64,000 bases of DNA from Paenibacillus qinlingensis (lineage in GTDB: Bacteria; Bacillota; Bacilli; Paenibacillales; NBRC-103111): positions 53,766 to 117,765 of the forward strand of contig NZ_JABMKY010000029.1 of assembly GCF_013204845.1 (NCBI RefSeq), given 5' to 3'. The position numbers and the translations under genes are program-made. Below are positions 62,762-64,000 of the stretch, piece by piece (position 1 is the first letter of the stretch; every line of letters begins with the position of its first letter). The notes beneath the pieces were generated by a model. It searched no databases and was not told the DNA's origin. It worked only from the letters and a program-made list of their open reading frames with translations.

Positions 62762-63763
62762 ATGGGTAAAATTGCGCTATTTGGATTTGGTCGTATCGGA
62801 AGACAGCTCCTTCGGGCGGCGTTGCAACAAAATTTGTTTGTCCCTTTTTCCATCTCGGATATTAAAGACGAAGCTACGCTTGCCGCACTTTTTGAGGTGG
62901 ATACAAATTACAAGCGTTGGCATGAGAAAGTATCTGCTCAAGAAGGCGCAATCGTAATTGGCGATCGGGAGATTCGTTATTTGAATTCGGCCGCTGAATT
63001 GCCGAATTGGGGTGAGTTAGGCGTTGAGTTGGTCATTGATTGTACCGGACGAGCCGTTACGCGATCAGTAGCTGAACTGCATTTGGAGCGAGGCGCCAAA
63101 AGAGTGCTTGTCAGCGGCCCGAGCAAAACCTTAGAAGATTGCGACGCAGTACTTCTTAAAGGGATTAACTTAGAAAGCTTCGATCCAGAAAAGCATAAAA
63201 TTATTAGCATGGCGAGTTGCACGACCAATGCACTTGCACCGGTAGTCAAATTGGTCAGAGAAAACTATGGTATTCAATACGGCTTATTCTCGACAGTACA
63301 CTCGTATACGAACACGCAATCGTTGACAGATCAGCCGATGAAGGACCGTCGGGATTCATGGGCAGCAGCCGAGAATATTATTCCATCATCCTCAGGTGCA
63401 GCGAAGGCTCTGAAATTCATTTGGAATGATCTGCAAATCACAGGCAAAGCCTACCGTATTCCGACCCGTACCGGGAGCATCGCAGAACTTAATTTGATAA
63501 CGGAAAAACGATGCACCGTTCAAGAGATTAACGATATGTTTCGAGAAGCTGCCAGAGAAGGCCAATTAAAGGGCGTTCTTGATGTTTTGGAAGGGGAATG
63601 GGCCTCGTCCCGCATCGTAGCTGATCCCCATTCTTCAATTATTGACTTGCCTTTAACCCAAGTACAAGGTGAGCTATTGTCTGTCGCTACTTGGTACGAT
63701 AACGAATGGGGTTATGCGTCGCGGTTGGCGGAAGTAGCCTCTTATCTTGTTGCAAAATCATAA
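62762..63763 (+). CDS. gap: Glyceraldehyde-3-phosphate dehydrogenase, type I
   Basis: A 333-residue tetrameric dehydrogenase. The NAD loop is GFGRIGR (residues 7-13), the catalytic Cys153 is in ASCTTN, with HSYTNTQSLTD and the C-terminal WYDNEWGY. The reaction is glyceraldehyde-3-phosphate to 1,3-bisphosphoglycerate. GGAGG five bases upstream selects this ATG over one four codons earlier. It stands alone, without cggR, pgk or tpi, and has FEVDTNYKRW where canonical glycolytic enzymes usually have a YDSxHG segment. It is therefore probably a secondary paralogue rather than the main glycolytic enzyme. Confidence 0.9.
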   Translation: MGKIALFGFGRIGRQLLRAALQQNLFVPFSISDIKDEATLAALFEVDTNYKRWHEKVSAQEGAIVIGDREIRYLNSAAELPNWGELGVELVIDCTGRAVTRSVAELHLERGAKRVLVSGPSKTLEDCDAVLLKGINLESFDPEKHKIISMASCTTNALAPVVKLVRENYGIQYGLFSTVHSYTNTQSLTDQPMKDRRDSWAAAENIIPSSSGAAKALKFIWNDLQITGKAYRIPTRTGSIAELNLITEKRCTVQEINDMFREAAREGQLKGVLDVLEGEWASSRIVADPHSSIIDLPLTQVQGELLSVATWYDNEWGYASRLAEVASYLVAKS

Positions 63764-63839
63764 GCTAGACGAAAGATGTTGAATTGGGTGCATCTTAGGA
63801 CGTATGAGCTGAGTCGTAGGCGACCGCCAATACATTCTA

Positions 63840-63875
63840 AACAGGGAGCAGTTGCCGCGGCAACTGCTCCCTGTT
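63840..63875 (+). terminator. Strong bidirectional-type hairpin after gap
   Basis: A perfect 17-bp stem AACAGGGAGCAGTTGCC/GGCAACTGCTCCCTGTT with a two-base GC centre lies 77 bases after the stop. A short TTTCC follows. The remaining 120 bases of the window contain no supported gene. Confidence 0.8.
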
Positions 63876-64000
63876 TCCGTTCAACTCCCTCGGTATGATT
63901 TAATTTCCTCACGCAAGCTCGTCTATTCGCAGGATTTCATCCTTTAGATTTCAATGTTGATTGAAAGAAAGCAAGATATATTTGGTTGTGTCGTTAAAAA

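Noticed and set aside
63881..64000. Possible gene start at the right edge
   Set aside because: Only short open stretches without a ribosome binding site or similarity. Nothing can be supported.

Overview
The window looks like a chromosomal piece of a Paenibacillus-type Gram-positive soil bacterium (Bacillota, Paenibacillaceae). The reasons are SLH-anchored multimodular glycoside hydrolases, several YesM/YesN-type two-component pairs beside CUT1 sugar importers, CcpA (cre)-like sites at many promoters, AGGAGG-type ribosome binding sites, and a sporulation-type diadenylate cyclase (CdaS). Almost the whole region is a glycan-foraging island.

Layout. (1) 1-1.4 kb: 3' end of a cohesin-SLH surface anchor. 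(2) 1.7-10.1 kb: a YesN regulator and a YesM kinase interrupted by one in-frame TAG, divergent from a sugar ABC importer (binding protein and two permeases) and a GH31 enzyme. (3) 10.3-17.8 kb: a giant secreted beta-helix enzyme with LamG, CBM9, cohesin and dockerin-like modules, followed by a cohesin-SLH anchor. (4) 18.0-24.8 kb: kinase/regulator pair plus a second importer; its binding-protein promoter shares a gap-free ~80-bp architecture with the promoter of the giant enzyme. (5) 24.9-26 kb: cdaS and a GH18-like remnant. (6) 26.1-41.8 kb: a xylan-utilisation locus like that known from Paenibacillus sp. JDR-2, with a third importer, one kinase between two YesN regulators, an intracellular GH10, a secreted CBM22-GH10-CBM9-SLH xylanase and an esterase. 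(7) 42.0-47.3 kb: cupin/oxidoreductase operon with a convergent AraC regulator, a GNAT acetyltransferase, and a PhnW-like aminotransferase with a DeoR regulator. (8) 47.4-61.6 kb: a mannoside locus with kinase/regulator, a fourth importer, GH125, a large clan GH-A hydrolase and GH38. (9) 61.7-63.9 kb: small housekeeping or stress genes (DUF896, FMN reductase, GAPDH).

How it works together (inference). Surface enzymes cut xylan or other plant polymers outside the cell, held there by SLH domains directly or possibly through cohesin/dockerin pairs. Four importers take up oligosaccharides; none has its own ATPase gene here, so a shared MsmX-type ATPase elsewhere is implied. Cytoplasmic GH10, GH31, GH125, GH38, GH-A and esterase enzymes finish the degradation. 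Each system has its own membrane sensor and AraC-type response regulator, overlaid by CcpA control. Start sites were corrected where the longest open frame ignores an obvious ribosome binding site. No tRNA, rRNA, CRISPR array or insertion sequence was seen.
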